Assembly (NCBI RefSeq): GCF_024498075.1
Contig: NZ_JANHOF010000018.1
Location: forward strand, 1 to 64,000
Origin: Paenibacillus mendelii
Lineage (GTDB): Bacteria; Bacillota; Bacilli; Paenibacillales; Paenibacillaceae
DNA: 64,000 nt
Direction: 5' to 3'
Part shown: positions 25,766-34,716 of the stretch, piece after piece
Layout: each line of letters opens with the position of its first letter
How positions within the stretch are numbered: position 1 is the stretch's first letter
Position numbers and translations under genes: made by a program
The notes under the pieces: model-generated
What the model was told of the DNA's origin: nothing
The model's database searches: none
What the model saw: only the letters and a program-made list of their open reading frames with translations

Positions 25766-28069
25766 ATGAATAAGAGATTGGCTTTCGGTTTCGTCCTGGC
25801 GGCTGCACTGATTGTTGCGATCATTCCTCTCTTGAGTGCAACCGAAGCCTCTACTGCGGAGCCGCAAAAGCAGGAGACGAAGTCAGACTCCAAGGATATG
25901 GCTTCGATTGAGGAAGGCGGCAACGTACTGTACGAAAATGCCACGAAAGACAAGACGGAGATTGCCGCCATACCGGTTGCCGAGAATGAGACGTTCCGAA
26001 TGTTTGTGGAAGGCAAGGGTCTTGTTTATGTCGTTAACAAGAAGAACGGGAAAGTCTGGTACAGCTATCCCGCAGATCGATCCCGATTGAAGGGTTCCCA
26101 GAAGGATTTGATCGAAAATCCAGTCATCATCAAATATACGCAAGCAGGGAGTGCGCCTGCCCCCACTTATCCGGGCAAGGAGGAGGGGAAGGTTACCGCT
26201 TCCGAAATCGATGGAGGGGTACGGATCTCCTACGATTTAGCTTCGATCGAATTGAAATTCGCCATCGAGTATCGATTGACAAGCGATGGGATGACGCTTA
26301 AAGTGCCGTTTGGCCTTATCCAAGAAAATGTGAAAAACAGGCTGATCAGCTTGGAGCTGCTTCCCTATTTCGATGCAGCCCATGCCACAGAGCAAGGCTA
26401 TCTGTTTATCCCGGATGGATCAGGAGCGTTAATTAACTTCAAAGCAGCTCATTTGAATTATTTCGACCGTTATTCGCAGCCGGTCTATGGAGGAGATACG
26501 GCATTCACCTCCCAGGTTCTGGAACAGTCAGCCAAGATTCCCGCGGGTTACTTGTATCCGAGTCCCAAAGAGAAGATCGCTCTTCCGGTATTTGGCATGC
26601 AACGCGGTGATCAAGGATATGCAGCGTTCATTACGGAGGGCGATCACGATGCGAGAATTAACGCTTCTCCGTCGGGATACCAGAATCAAGATTATTATCG
26701 GTCTTCGGTTGAATTCATCTATCGGAATAACGACTCGATCTACATCGGGGATTCCGGAGAAGTCCCGCTAACGCAAGGGAGGATTATTGAAGGTGACCGT
26801 TCCGTAAAGTATGTCTTGCTCGAGGATGAGCAGGTGAGTTATGTCGGTATGGCGCAGGTTTACCGCAGCTATTTGACTAATGAACGTGACATTAAGCCGG
26901 TAAGCAGCAGCCAGCCGGCATTCCAGCTGAGCTTGTTTGGCGGCGTTAAGCGCGATGAGATGATTGGCTCTACCTTTATTACGATGACAACCTTCAAGCA
27001 AGCGAGGGAGATCATCGACGTTTTCGCGGGCAGAGGGATTCAATCGATTGAGCTGACCTATGAAGGTTGGTCGATCGAAGGGATATACGGCAAGCAGCCC
27101 AAGCACTTCCCGGCCGAACGAAGCCTGGGAGGGGAGAAGGAGCTTAAGCGTCTGATCGCTTATGCCAAGTCCAAGGGGGTCAGCATCTATTTAACCGCCA
27201 ACTATGTGAAGCCGTTTGCCGAGAATGCATCCTTTCGGCCATCGAAAAACGCCGTCCGCGGCATAGGGCGAGAAGTCATGTCCCTGTATGATTCGCATCT
27301 GGCTACGAGGCAGACGATCCTCAGCCGGGAGTATTACATGATCAAACCGAATTACGTTATCGACAAATACTTGTCGAAGGAAATCGGCGAGTATACGGAA
27401 TTGGGGGCTTCAGGCCTCAAATTGGATTACGTAGGGGATTTGCTTTACTCCGATCAGGACTTGAAAAACACGTTCAGCCGGAAACAAACGATGGGCGCTT
27501 GGACGCAGCTGCTCGACTATACGCGCAGTAAAGTCGGCCACGCAGCAGTAGATTACGGGTTTGCCTACACGCTTGGTCATGTCGACCGGATCGATAACGC
27601 GCCGACCGACAGCAGCCACTTCGTCTTCGAGGACGAGACGGTTCCCTTCTATCAGCTCGTCGTAGGCGGACTTGTTCCGATGAGCGGGGAGCCTAGCAAT
27701 CTGCGCGATGATGCGGTGAAGGATGCGCTCCGATTAATCGAGTATGGCGTTGCTCCATCCTATTATTTGACGTATGAGGATACGTCGGAGATTAAGAGGT
27801 CGTTATATGCCATGCTGTTTAGTTCGGTCTACAAGGATTGGCTGGACAAAGCCATTGCTGAGTTCGATGGTGCGAAGCAGCTGTTTCAAGAAATTGCGGG
27901 GCAGCCGCTTATCGATCACCGCAAGCTCGAGGATCACGCCTACATGTCGACCTATGCCAATGGAACGCAGGTAATCGTCAATTACAGCTCTTCTCCTATA
28001 ACGTATGAGAACCACACGATAGAAGCTTTGCGTTTCGCACTCGTGAAGAAAGGGGACGGCAGAGAATGA
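25766..28069 (+). CDS. DUF5696-type exported protein with TIM-barrel-like region
   Basis: A 767-residue secreted or membrane-tethered protein. An N-terminal hydrophobic stretch (residues about 4-24) is followed by a Lys/Glu-rich linker. Residues about 60-380 look like beta-sandwiches (VYVVNKKNGKVWYSYPADR..., LLPYFDAAHATEQGYLFIPDGSGALI). Residues about 395-680 alternate strand and helix like a barrel: GRGIQSIELTYEGWSI, LIAYAKSKGVSIYLTANYV, GLKLDYVGDLLYSD (Asp554 being a possible catalytic acid) and VDYGFAYTLGHVD. I recall this set of motifs as DUF5696, common in Paenibacillus next to sugar importers. A glycosidase role would fit clan-D-like features but is not proven. AGGAGGG precedes the ATG at 25766; its stop overlaps the next permease start. 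Confidence 0.8.
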   Translation: MNKRLAFGFVLAAALIVAIIPLLSATEASTAEPQKQETKSDSKDMASIEEGGNVLYENATKDKTEIAAIPVAENETFRMFVEGKGLVYVVNKKNGKVWYSYPADRSRLKGSQKDLIENPVIIKYTQAGSAPAPTYPGKEEGKVTASEIDGGVRISYDLASIELKFAIEYRLTSDGMTLKVPFGLIQENVKNRLISLELLPYFDAAHATEQGYLFIPDGSGALINFKAAHLNYFDRYSQPVYGGDTAFTSQVLEQSAKIPAGYLYPSPKEKIALPVFGMQRGDQGYAAFITEGDHDARINASPSGYQNQDYYRSSVEFIYRNNDSIYIGDSGEVPLTQGRIIEGDRSVKYVLLEDEQVSYVGMAQVYRSYLTNERDIKPVSSSQPAFQLSLFGGVKRDEMIGSTFITMTTFKQAREIIDVFAGRGIQSIELTYEGWSIEGIYGKQPKHFPAERSLGGEKELKRLIAYAKSKGVSIYLTANYVKPFAENASFRPSKNAVRGIGREVMSLYDSHLATRQTILSREYYMIKPNYVIDKYLSKEIGEYTELGASGLKLDYVGDLLYSDQDLKNTFSRKQTMGAWTQLLDYTRSKVGHAAVDYGFAYTLGHVDRIDNAPTDSSHFVFEDETVPFYQLVVGGLVPMSGEPSNLRDDAVKDALRLIEYGVAPSYYLTYEDTSEIKRSLYAMLFSSVYKDWLDKAIAEFDGAKQLFQEIAGQPLIDHRKLEDHAYMSTYANGTQVIVNYSSSPITYENHTIEALRFALVKKGDGRE

Positions 28070-28941
28070 AGAAGCTTCGTCTCACAGTTCGAACGAGAAG
28101 TTTTGTAGAAGGGTACTTCTTTATCTCATTATGGATTGCCGGGTTCTTTCTCTTTATGGCGGTTCCGCTCGGCCGTTCGATCTATTACTCCTTTCAGGAA
28201 TTGAAGATGAACACGGGCCGAATGACAGCAGAATTTGTCGGGCTCGAGCATTACCGGTACGCATTCACCGTGGACATTGATTTCATGCCCATATTGATCA
28301 GCACGATCAAAACCGTGCTCATCCAAGTGCCTCTGATTCTCATATTCGCCATGTTTTGCGCCCTTCTTCTTAATAAACCGATGCGTGGACGGCTGTTCTT
28401 TCGCGGGGTGTACTTCCTGCCGGTTATCGTTGCATCGGGTAACTCGCTCAAGAGGCTGACAGAGCAGGGGGCTGCGACGCTGCCCATATTCAAGCAATAC
28501 GACTTATATACCATCATGCTGAATTACATACCGGAGCAGCTGCTCACACCGCTGCTTACGATGATGGATTCGCTCATGATCGTGATGTGGGGCTCCGGTG
28601 TGCAAATCATTATCTTCATGGCTGGTCTTCAATCGATCCCGGTCTCGCTGTACGAAGCGGCCAAATGTGACGGTGCCACGCCGTGGGAGGTCTTCTGGAA
28701 AATAACGTTCCCGATGATGATGCCGATGATCTTGGTCAGCACCTTATTCACAATCGTGGATTCGTTCACGAAAGTCGACAATCAAATGATCAAGTACAAT
28801 TGGACCCTGATGTTTAACAAGCTGAGCTTTGGCTATGCATCGGCCATCGGTTGGATCTACTTCGCCTTTGTTTTCTTGGTCATCTTCATCGTTCTGTTCA
28901 TGTTCCGAAATACATCCGCTCTGGCGCAGGAAAGGAGGTAA
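28066..28941 (+). CDS. CUT1 sugar ABC permease (MalF type), second system
   Basis: A 291-residue membrane protein with six predicted segments. The EAA loop reads LYEAAKCDGATPWEVFWKITF. The N-terminus (VEGYFFISLWIAGFFLFMAVPLG) is of the LplB/UgpA kind. The ATG overlaps the DUF5696 stop (ATGA), so that protein and this permease are co-translated. It differs from the permease at 21822 and belongs with the one at 28947. Confidence 0.88.
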   Translation: MKKLRLTVRTRSFVEGYFFISLWIAGFFLFMAVPLGRSIYYSFQELKMNTGRMTAEFVGLEHYRYAFTVDIDFMPILISTIKTVLIQVPLILIFAMFCALLLNKPMRGRLFFRGVYFLPVIVASGNSLKRLTEQGAATLPIFKQYDLYTIMLNYIPEQLLTPLLTMMDSLMIVMWGSGVQIIIFMAGLQSIPVSLYEAAKCDGATPWEVFWKITFPMMMPMILVSTLFTIVDSFTKVDNQMIKYNWTLMFNKLSFGYASAIGWIYFAFVFLVIFIVLFMFRNTSALAQERR

Positions 28942-28946
28942 TGGCG

Positions 28947-29942
28947 GTGAAGGAAGTGCATAATCCGGCCCTGCAAGGCGGCCGATTGACCTTATTCCGG
29001 TGGATGGGCGCAACAGACTCCTGGCAGAACGCGATGGTCAAACGGGGAAACGAGCTCTTGTGGAAGGTGTTCCGGTATGTCGTTGTGTTCAGTCTTGCCT
29101 TCGTGTTCATCTATCCGATGCTGTTCTTGGTCAGCCAATCGCTGATGCGGGCGGAGGATATCTCGGATGCGACGGTGCAGTGGATACCAAAGGGGTTTTC
29201 ATTGGAGAATTTCATCTTCGCGATTAACGCGATGGGGTATTGGTCGCATCTCAAAAACAGCGTCCTGATGGCATTCGGAGGCGCATTTCTCCAGCTGATC
29301 GGCTGTTCGATCGCCGGCTATGGATTCGCCCGTTACAACTTTCCGGGCTATCGAATTTGGATTTCCTTGCTGCTGCTTACGTTTCTTGTTCCGCCGCAGT
29401 CGATTATCGTACCGCTGTTCCTGTTCTTTAGCGACCTGAACTGGAGAGATACCTATTATCCGTTTCTCGTCCCGGCACTGTTCGGGCACGGCTTGCGGGG
29501 ATCGTTGTTTGTCCTTGTGTTCATGCAGACCTTCCGGGGTCTTCCTCATCAACTGGAGGAGGCGGCAAGAATTGACGGAGCGGGAGCATTTCGCACATTC
29601 GTTTCCGTTATGCTGCCACTTGCCCGCCCCGCGATCTTGGTCGTGTTTCTATTCTCGATCGTATGGCATTGGAACGATACCTTCTTCCCGGATTTTTACT
29701 TGAATCAGGATAAGGATTATACGCTCAATCAGAAGCTCGGCTATCTGGCCATTACCAATCAAATCGATAGCACGGGTGAAGAAGCGCAGAAGAGCGATGA
29801 TGCCATTGCCCAGCTGCCGACCAATTATCAAAAAATAATGGCCGGTGCGCTTATAACCATTTTACCGCTGCTCATTCTCTATCTGTTTACTCAACGATAT
29901 TTTGTCGAGAGCGTGGAACGCACCGGAATTGCCGGAGATTAG
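28947..29942 (+). CDS. CUT1 sugar ABC permease (MalG type), second system
   Basis: A 331-residue membrane protein with six predicted segments and the EAA loop LEEAARIDGAGAFRTFVSVML. The GTG at 28947 is preferred because AAAGGAGG lies 8 bases upstream; the ATG at 28941 would leave two bases. A hydrophilic insertion near residue 260 (STGEEAQKSDDAIAQLP) is longer than usual for the subunit and would lie in an external loop. Its binding protein is probably the lipoprotein at 32139, three genes downstream. Confidence 0.88.
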   Translation: MKEVHNPALQGGRLTLFRWMGATDSWQNAMVKRGNELLWKVFRYVVVFSLAFVFIYPMLFLVSQSLMRAEDISDATVQWIPKGFSLENFIFAINAMGYWSHLKNSVLMAFGGAFLQLIGCSIAGYGFARYNFPGYRIWISLLLLTFLVPPQSIIVPLFLFFSDLNWRDTYYPFLVPALFGHGLRGSLFVLVFMQTFRGLPHQLEEAARIDGAGAFRTFVSVMLPLARPAILVVFLFSIVWHWNDTFFPDFYLNQDKDYTLNQKLGYLAITNQIDSTGEEAQKSDDAIAQLPTNYQKIMAGALITILPLLILYLFTQRYFVESVERTGIAGD

Positions 29943-30078
29943 TGAAAGGGGGAGGCCCGTGAATCATGATGCATAGGAAGGGAGGTGATTCGCCCCGCGT
30001 TCATCATGGATATCATAACGCTCTGGCATGTAGGGCTTTCATTTGACAAATAAACCATTTATGAAGGAGAGAGTTCGA

Positions 30079-31179
30079 ATGACAACAACAATTCGTGTAG
30101 GGATCATCGGCAGCGGAGGAGTGGCAAGAGCACACGCAGCTAATTACAAAGCGCTTCCCGGAGTGGAGATTATCGGGGTAGCGGATATTGTTCCCGGCAA
30201 GGCTAAGGAGTTTATTGAGGCTTGGCAGCTGGACGGGGCCAAAGCATTCGAGTATCATCTTGATCTGTTGAATGAAGACATCGATGCGGTTAGTGTCTGT
30301 ACGCCTCACGTCGCTCACCATCGCACAACCGTCGATGCGCTTCTCGCGGGTAAACACGTGCTCGTGGAGAAGCCTATGTGCTCCTCGCTCGACCAAGCGA
30401 TCGAAATGGTGGAAGCGGGTAAGAAATCCGGGAAAATCTTGACGGTCGGCTTCCAGCCCCGTTACGACCCTAACCATCAAGCGATGAAAGAAATCGTGGA
30501 CTCGGGGCAGCTCGGCAAGATTTATTATGTACAGACGGGTGCGGGGCGCAGGCGGGGGATGGCCGGCGGAACGTTCATCAGCAAAGAGATATCCGGTGCA
30601 GGTGCTATATTCGATATCGGCTGCTATTCGCTCGACATGGCACTCAACACGATCGGTTACCCGAAACCGCTGACGGTATCGGCCTATACGTCGAATTATT
30701 TCGGTACAAACCCGAAATATCACAGCCAATGGGATAAATTTGAAGTCGACGACTTCGGCGTTGCCATGATTCGTCTCGAGGGCGACATCCTGCTTAACTT
30801 CAAAATTTCATGGGCGATGCATGCGGAATCCTTCGGACCGACGCTGTTTCTCGGGACGGACGGCGGATTGGAAGCGAACCCTACGGGTCAAACATGGGAT
30901 AGCCCTGTTGCGAATATGAAGATCTATCACGATATGCTCGGCCATCAGATCACGACCGAGATTCCCGTCAAAGCTCATAAGCTGGACGTCTTTCATGAGA
31001 AAGTGCGCGATTTTATAGCGGCTATCCGGGAGAATCGTCCTGCTCCGATTCCAGGCGAGCAAATTTTGATCAATCAAGCGATTCTGGACGGCATTCTCCG
31101 TTCTTCTGAACTGGGCAAGGAAGTGGAAGTGCATATCCCTTCCTTCCATTCCGCTAGAGAGGATATGATGAGCAAATGA
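30079..31179 (+). CDS. Gfo/Idh/MocA-family dehydrogenase, second copy
   Basis: A 366-residue cytoplasmic oxidoreductase. The Rossmann fold starts VGIIGSGGVARAH and the catalytic EKP motif is at Lys98 (VEKPM). SGAGAIFDIGCYSLDMALNTIGYP marks the C-terminal domain. The ATG at 30079 follows AAGGAGAGA; the frame is open 12 codons earlier without a site. Its stop overlaps the isomerase start (ATGA), so the two act together, as often seen in cyclitol or keto-sugar pathways. It is only distantly similar to the one at 7180. Confidence 0.87.
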   Translation: MTTTIRVGIIGSGGVARAHAANYKALPGVEIIGVADIVPGKAKEFIEAWQLDGAKAFEYHLDLLNEDIDAVSVCTPHVAHHRTTVDALLAGKHVLVEKPMCSSLDQAIEMVEAGKKSGKILTVGFQPRYDPNHQAMKEIVDSGQLGKIYYVQTGAGRRRGMAGGTFISKEISGAGAIFDIGCYSLDMALNTIGYPKPLTVSAYTSNYFGTNPKYHSQWDKFEVDDFGVAMIRLEGDILLNFKISWAMHAESFGPTLFLGTDGGLEANPTGQTWDSPVANMKIYHDMLGHQITTEIPVKAHKLDVFHEKVRDFIAAIRENRPAPIPGEQILINQAILDGILRSSELGKEVEVHIPSFHSAREDMMSK

Positions 31180-32048
31180 ATTGGAAAATAGGCATGCGCG
31201 TCCCAAGAAAAATCGGGGAACAAGGCTTCGACAATACCGCCAAATGGGCTGCAAGCGTCGGACTGGAAGTATTGGATGTCGGAGGCCCTCATCTGGCCGA
31301 AATGAAGGAAACCTGCGACCGGTACGGTCTCGAAATCGGGTCTGTCGACGCCGATCTTGTCGGTCATCTGCTGAGTGTAGACGACAGCAAGAGAGAGAAT
31401 GCGCTCGTCTCCGTCAAGAAGCAGATGGATGACATGGCTTCCATCGGCGCGAGTGTCATGTTCATGTGCCTCGTGCCTGATGACCGTAAGATGCCCCGCC
31501 GTGAAACATTCGCGATCTGGAAGGATACTTTCCCCGAAGTCGTCCGGTATGCGGAGCAGAAGGGCGTGTATATCGCCATTAAAGGCTGGCCGGGTCCGGG
31601 TCCCGAGCTACCGACGATCGGCTGTACGCCGGAAATGTGGCGCGCGATGTTCGAGGCGATCCCATCCAAGCATTTTGGCTTAAATTACGATCCTTCGCAT
31701 CTGGTGTGGCTGCGCATCGACTACTTGCGTGCACTGTCGGAGTTCGGAGAACGGGTCAATCACTGCCACGGTAAGGACACCGAGATCTTATACGAAGAGC
31801 TGTATGAAAGCGGCGTGATCGCGCCGACCTTCGGCTCGAAATACCATGATTGCGGCGGCTCCTGGCGGTATACGATTCCCGGTCACGGTATTGTCGAATG
31901 GGATAAAATAGCGGTTCGTCTGGATCGCTTCGGCTACCAGGGCTCCGTCTGCATTGAATTGGAAGATCACCGCTTCCGCGGTACGGCGGAGAACGAACAG
32001 CAGGGAATAGTGAAGGCCTACGAGCATCTGGCAAAATACTTTAAGTAA
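31176..32048 (+). CDS. TIM-barrel sugar isomerase/epimerase, second copy
   Basis: A 290-residue protein of the xylose-isomerase-like fold. NYDPSHLVWL, NHCHGKDTE and CIELEDHRFRG carry probable metal ligands (Asp, His, Glu). At the strand where the family normally supplies a first metal-binding Glu, the text is YIAIKGWPGPGPE, with Lys136 (codon AAA, 31581-31583) in place of the expected Glu; a single base change would explain it. Translation is coupled to the dehydrogenase by an ATGA overlap. If the Lys is real, the enzyme may bind metal poorly or do different chemistry. Confidence 0.8.
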   Translation: MNWKIGMRVPRKIGEQGFDNTAKWAASVGLEVLDVGGPHLAEMKETCDRYGLEIGSVDADLVGHLLSVDDSKRENALVSVKKQMDDMASIGASVMFMCLVPDDRKMPRRETFAIWKDTFPEVVRYAEQKGVYIAIKGWPGPGPELPTIGCTPEMWRAMFEAIPSKHFGLNYDPSHLVWLRIDYLRALSEFGERVNHCHGKDTEILYEELYESGVIAPTFGSKYHDCGGSWRYTIPGHGIVEWDKIAVRLDRFGYQGSVCIELEDHRFRGTAENEQQGIVKAYEHLAKYFK

Positions 32049-32138
32049 TTCCGCTGCACACCACCGGATAAGTCGATCCCAGCAGCCGTTTTTTCATACT
32101 TATGTACCGCATCAATTCCACCCGAAGGAGTGCATATC

Positions 32139-33530
32139 ATGAAAAAAAGTCCAATTCTTCTATTAGCCATGGTACTCATATGTTCGCTTCTATTAAACGC
32201 CTGCAGCTCAGGCTCAAATACGGGCAACGAACCGGCTAACAAGCCAGCTGACACGCCCACGAATACGACTACGGATGAGGTCACACCAGCAGAGGGAACG
32301 GGTGAAACGGTCGAAGTTAAAGACCCGAAGGATTACTCCGGAACGATTTCGCTGATGACCCCATGGGGAGAGTTTAATCCCAAAATCATCGAAGCGTTCA
32401 ATAAAAAATATCCGAACATCAAAGTGGAATCTGCAGGCGGCGGCGACAATTGGGCGGATAAATTGATGACCTCTTTATCGACGGGTACGGGCGCACCGGA
32501 TGTCGTGCAGGTTCACGAAGTATTCTACGACCGCTTCAAAGCCATTGACGGTCTAGAGGATTTACTCTTGCCCCCGTACGATGCCGGCAAGTACAAGAAA
32601 GATTTCACCGATAATGTGTGGAGCTTGAGCACCTCGCTCGACAACAAGAGATTGTTTGGATTCCCCTATTATTTGAATCCGTATGTCACCTTTTACCGGG
32701 CGGATGTGATGGAGGAGAACGGTTATCCATCCGATCCAAAGGAATTAGGCGAATATATCGCGGATCCGGATCAATTTTTCACGATGGCCAAAACATTAGC
32801 TTCGAAAGGGTATGTCTTCTTCCGTTGGCCGGGAGAAATTACCGATATCTCGCATAACGGAACCGGCTTCTACGATCATAATCTGAATTATTTGCGGAAT
32901 ACGGAAGAATTCGTTAAGGCGATCGATTATGCGAAGCGTTCCCTGCAGCTTGGATTGCTGACGAACGAGGATATACGCGGCGAGAAGGCCGACCAGGTTG
33001 TCAAGAACGGCAAGCTGGCGATGTATCATAACCCGCCTAGCGCGATTAACTTCCTGCAAGGTCGGGATACGACGAACCAATGGCGTGTGACTTCGCTTCC
33101 GTTCGGCAACCATCCGGCCAGGGGGATGTCGACCTTCCTCATCCCTTCGCAGAGCAAGAATAAAGAACTGTCGTGGGAATTCATCAAATTCGTAACGATG
33201 GATCAAACCGCGCTCGAGATTTATATGGAGCTTGGCGACTCGGTGCCTGCATTCTTGCCGGCCAGAGATTTCCCGATCGTCAAGTCGCTTGAAAATGAAT
33301 ATTTGGGCGGACAAAAAGCGCTCGAATTCTACTTCTCGCAGGTGGATTTAATCAAGAATCCAATCGGATCCCCTTTGGATTTTGACGCGAACGTCGTATG
33401 GAGAGAAGCGCTCTCGGAAGCTTTGACCAAAAACAAGGATTCTCAGACGGCACTGAATGAAATCATGGATGCGATCGAGAAGAAGGTTTCCGTTCAGAAG
33501 CATGATTTGATGAAGCAGCTCGGTCAATGA
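32139..33530 (+). CDS. CUT1 sugar-binding lipoprotein
   Basis: A 463-residue lipoprotein. The signal peptide ends in the lipobox LNAC with Cys22, and a Thr/Asn/Pro/Glu-rich linker follows. The mature part is a type 1 binding protein: TISLMTPWGEFNPKIIEAFN, then NPYVTFYRADVMEENGYP and SWEFIKFVTMDQ. The ATG at 32139 follows GAAGGAG. It follows the dehydrogenase/isomerase pair and its stop overlaps the GH105 gene, which ties uptake to the hydrolase. It probably feeds the permeases at 28066 and 28947. Confidence 0.9.
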   Translation: MKKSPILLLAMVLICSLLLNACSSGSNTGNEPANKPADTPTNTTTDEVTPAEGTGETVEVKDPKDYSGTISLMTPWGEFNPKIIEAFNKKYPNIKVESAGGGDNWADKLMTSLSTGTGAPDVVQVHEVFYDRFKAIDGLEDLLLPPYDAGKYKKDFTDNVWSLSTSLDNKRLFGFPYYLNPYVTFYRADVMEENGYPSDPKELGEYIADPDQFFTMAKTLASKGYVFFRWPGEITDISHNGTGFYDHNLNYLRNTEEFVKAIDYAKRSLQLGLLTNEDIRGEKADQVVKNGKLAMYHNPPSAINFLQGRDTTNQWRVTSLPFGNHPARGMSTFLIPSQSKNKELSWEFIKFVTMDQTALEIYMELGDSVPAFLPARDFPIVKSLENEYLGGQKALEFYFSQVDLIKNPIGSPLDFDANVVWREALSEALTKNKDSQTALNEIMDAIEKKVSVQKHDLMKQLGQ

Positions 33531-34576
33531 TCATGCGTTCGAAGGAGCAAATCGAGCAGGCAGCCAGCAGCGTATACGCGTATATGATTCGTAATCACGA
33601 CGGTAACTGGGGAATGGATCTGAATCAATGGGACTGGGTGCCTGGAGTAGGGATCAACGCCATCCACAGCTATGGCGTAAGCAGTGAACGGGAGGATGTG
33701 AAGCAGTTTGTAGCTGCCTGGCTGGAACGTAACGGGCGTAAAGCGGAGCGGGTTAAAGTGATCAATGCGATGGCGCCGTTCGTGATATTCCCGGATATGT
33801 TCCGCTTGACCGGCGATGACGGTTACAAGCAGACTGCTGTACGCATCGCAGATTGGATGATCCATGAAGCACCTCGCACAAGAGAGCGGGCGTTCGAGCA
33901 TACGGTCACAGAAAACGCCAGCTTTCCCGAGCAGGTGTGGGCGGATACGATCTTCATGGCTGTCTTATTCCTCGCCCGAACAGCACGCCTGACGGAACGT
34001 ACCGACTATGCCGAGGAAGCGGTGAATCAGCTGCTCGTGCATATGCGGCTGCTGCAAGATCCGGCAACGGGCATATTGTTTCACGGATGGAATTGCGGAA
34101 CCGGTAATCATATGTCCGGTGCCCGATGGACGCGAGGCAATGGATGGGTCGTTATTGGTATGCCCGAGATCTTGGGAGAACTGAATGGCCTCGTTGAACT
34201 GCCGGATGAACTGTTCGAGCGCTACCGCAAGCTGGCCGACGGGCTGCTTCACTACCAGACCGCCGACGGACTGTGGCATACGGTCATGGATCAGCCGTAT
34301 TTCTATCAAGAAACCTCGGGGAGCGCCGCCATAGCTTGCGGTCTAAGGAAGGCGGTCCGCTCGGGTCTGCTGGATGCATCGTATCGGATGGCGGCAGAGC
34401 GAGGGCTTGAAGGCGTCATGAGGAAAATTGCTTATAATGGCGAAGTAACGGGCGTGTCCAGTGGAACCCCTGTCAAAGACACCATCGATGATTATCAAGG
34501 AATTCCACTTATTCCAACACTGTATGGGCAAGGCCTGACGCTTATGCTGTTATCGGAGTGGTTGAGAGATTCATAA
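33527..34576 (+). CDS. GH105 unsaturated (rhamno)galacturonyl hydrolase
   Basis: A 349-residue cytoplasmic (alpha/alpha)6-barrel enzyme like B. subtilis YteR. FPEQVWADTIFMAVLFLAR supplies the catalytic Asp140, matching Asp143 of YteR, and ARWTRGNGWVVIGMPEIL is the family's WxRGNGW block. GH105 enzymes remove the unsaturated uronic acid made by lyases from the end of imported oligosaccharides. The ATG overlaps the stop of the binding-lipoprotein gene (ATGA), so import and first cleavage are coupled. The family call is firm; rhamnogalacturonyl against other 4,5-unsaturated uronyl substrates is not decided. Confidence 0.9.
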   Translation: MIMRSKEQIEQAASSVYAYMIRNHDGNWGMDLNQWDWVPGVGINAIHSYGVSSEREDVKQFVAAWLERNGRKAERVKVINAMAPFVIFPDMFRLTGDDGYKQTAVRIADWMIHEAPRTRERAFEHTVTENASFPEQVWADTIFMAVLFLARTARLTERTDYAEEAVNQLLVHMRLLQDPATGILFHGWNCGTGNHMSGARWTRGNGWVVIGMPEILGELNGLVELPDELFERYRKLADGLLHYQTADGLWHTVMDQPYFYQETSGSAAIACGLRKAVRSGLLDASYRMAAERGLEGVMRKIAYNGEVTGVSSGTPVKDTIDDYQGIPLIPTLYGQGLTLMLLSEWLRDS

Positions 34577-34598
34577 GGTACAGCTGCAGCTATTGGGG

Positions 34599-34630
34599 GC
34601 GGGCGTTTCTCATGGAACGCCCGTTTGTTT
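34599..34630 (+). terminator. Terminator after the GH105 gene
   Basis: CGGGCGTTT and GAACGCCCG form a stem around a short loop and are followed by TTTGTTT. A second GC-rich hairpin without a T-run follows at about 34639-34670. Confidence 0.8.
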
Positions 34631-34716
34631 CGACTATAGGGCGTGCGTGAGTAATCTTCACTCGCACGCCGGTTCTTGGATTGGAATTCTCGAATAGGAA
34701 GGGAGAATCGGGAAAT

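Noticed and set aside
29985-30053. Short frame of 22 codons before the second Gfo/Idh gene
   Set aside because: GGGAGG overlaps the GTG so it is badly spaced; too short to support without conservation.
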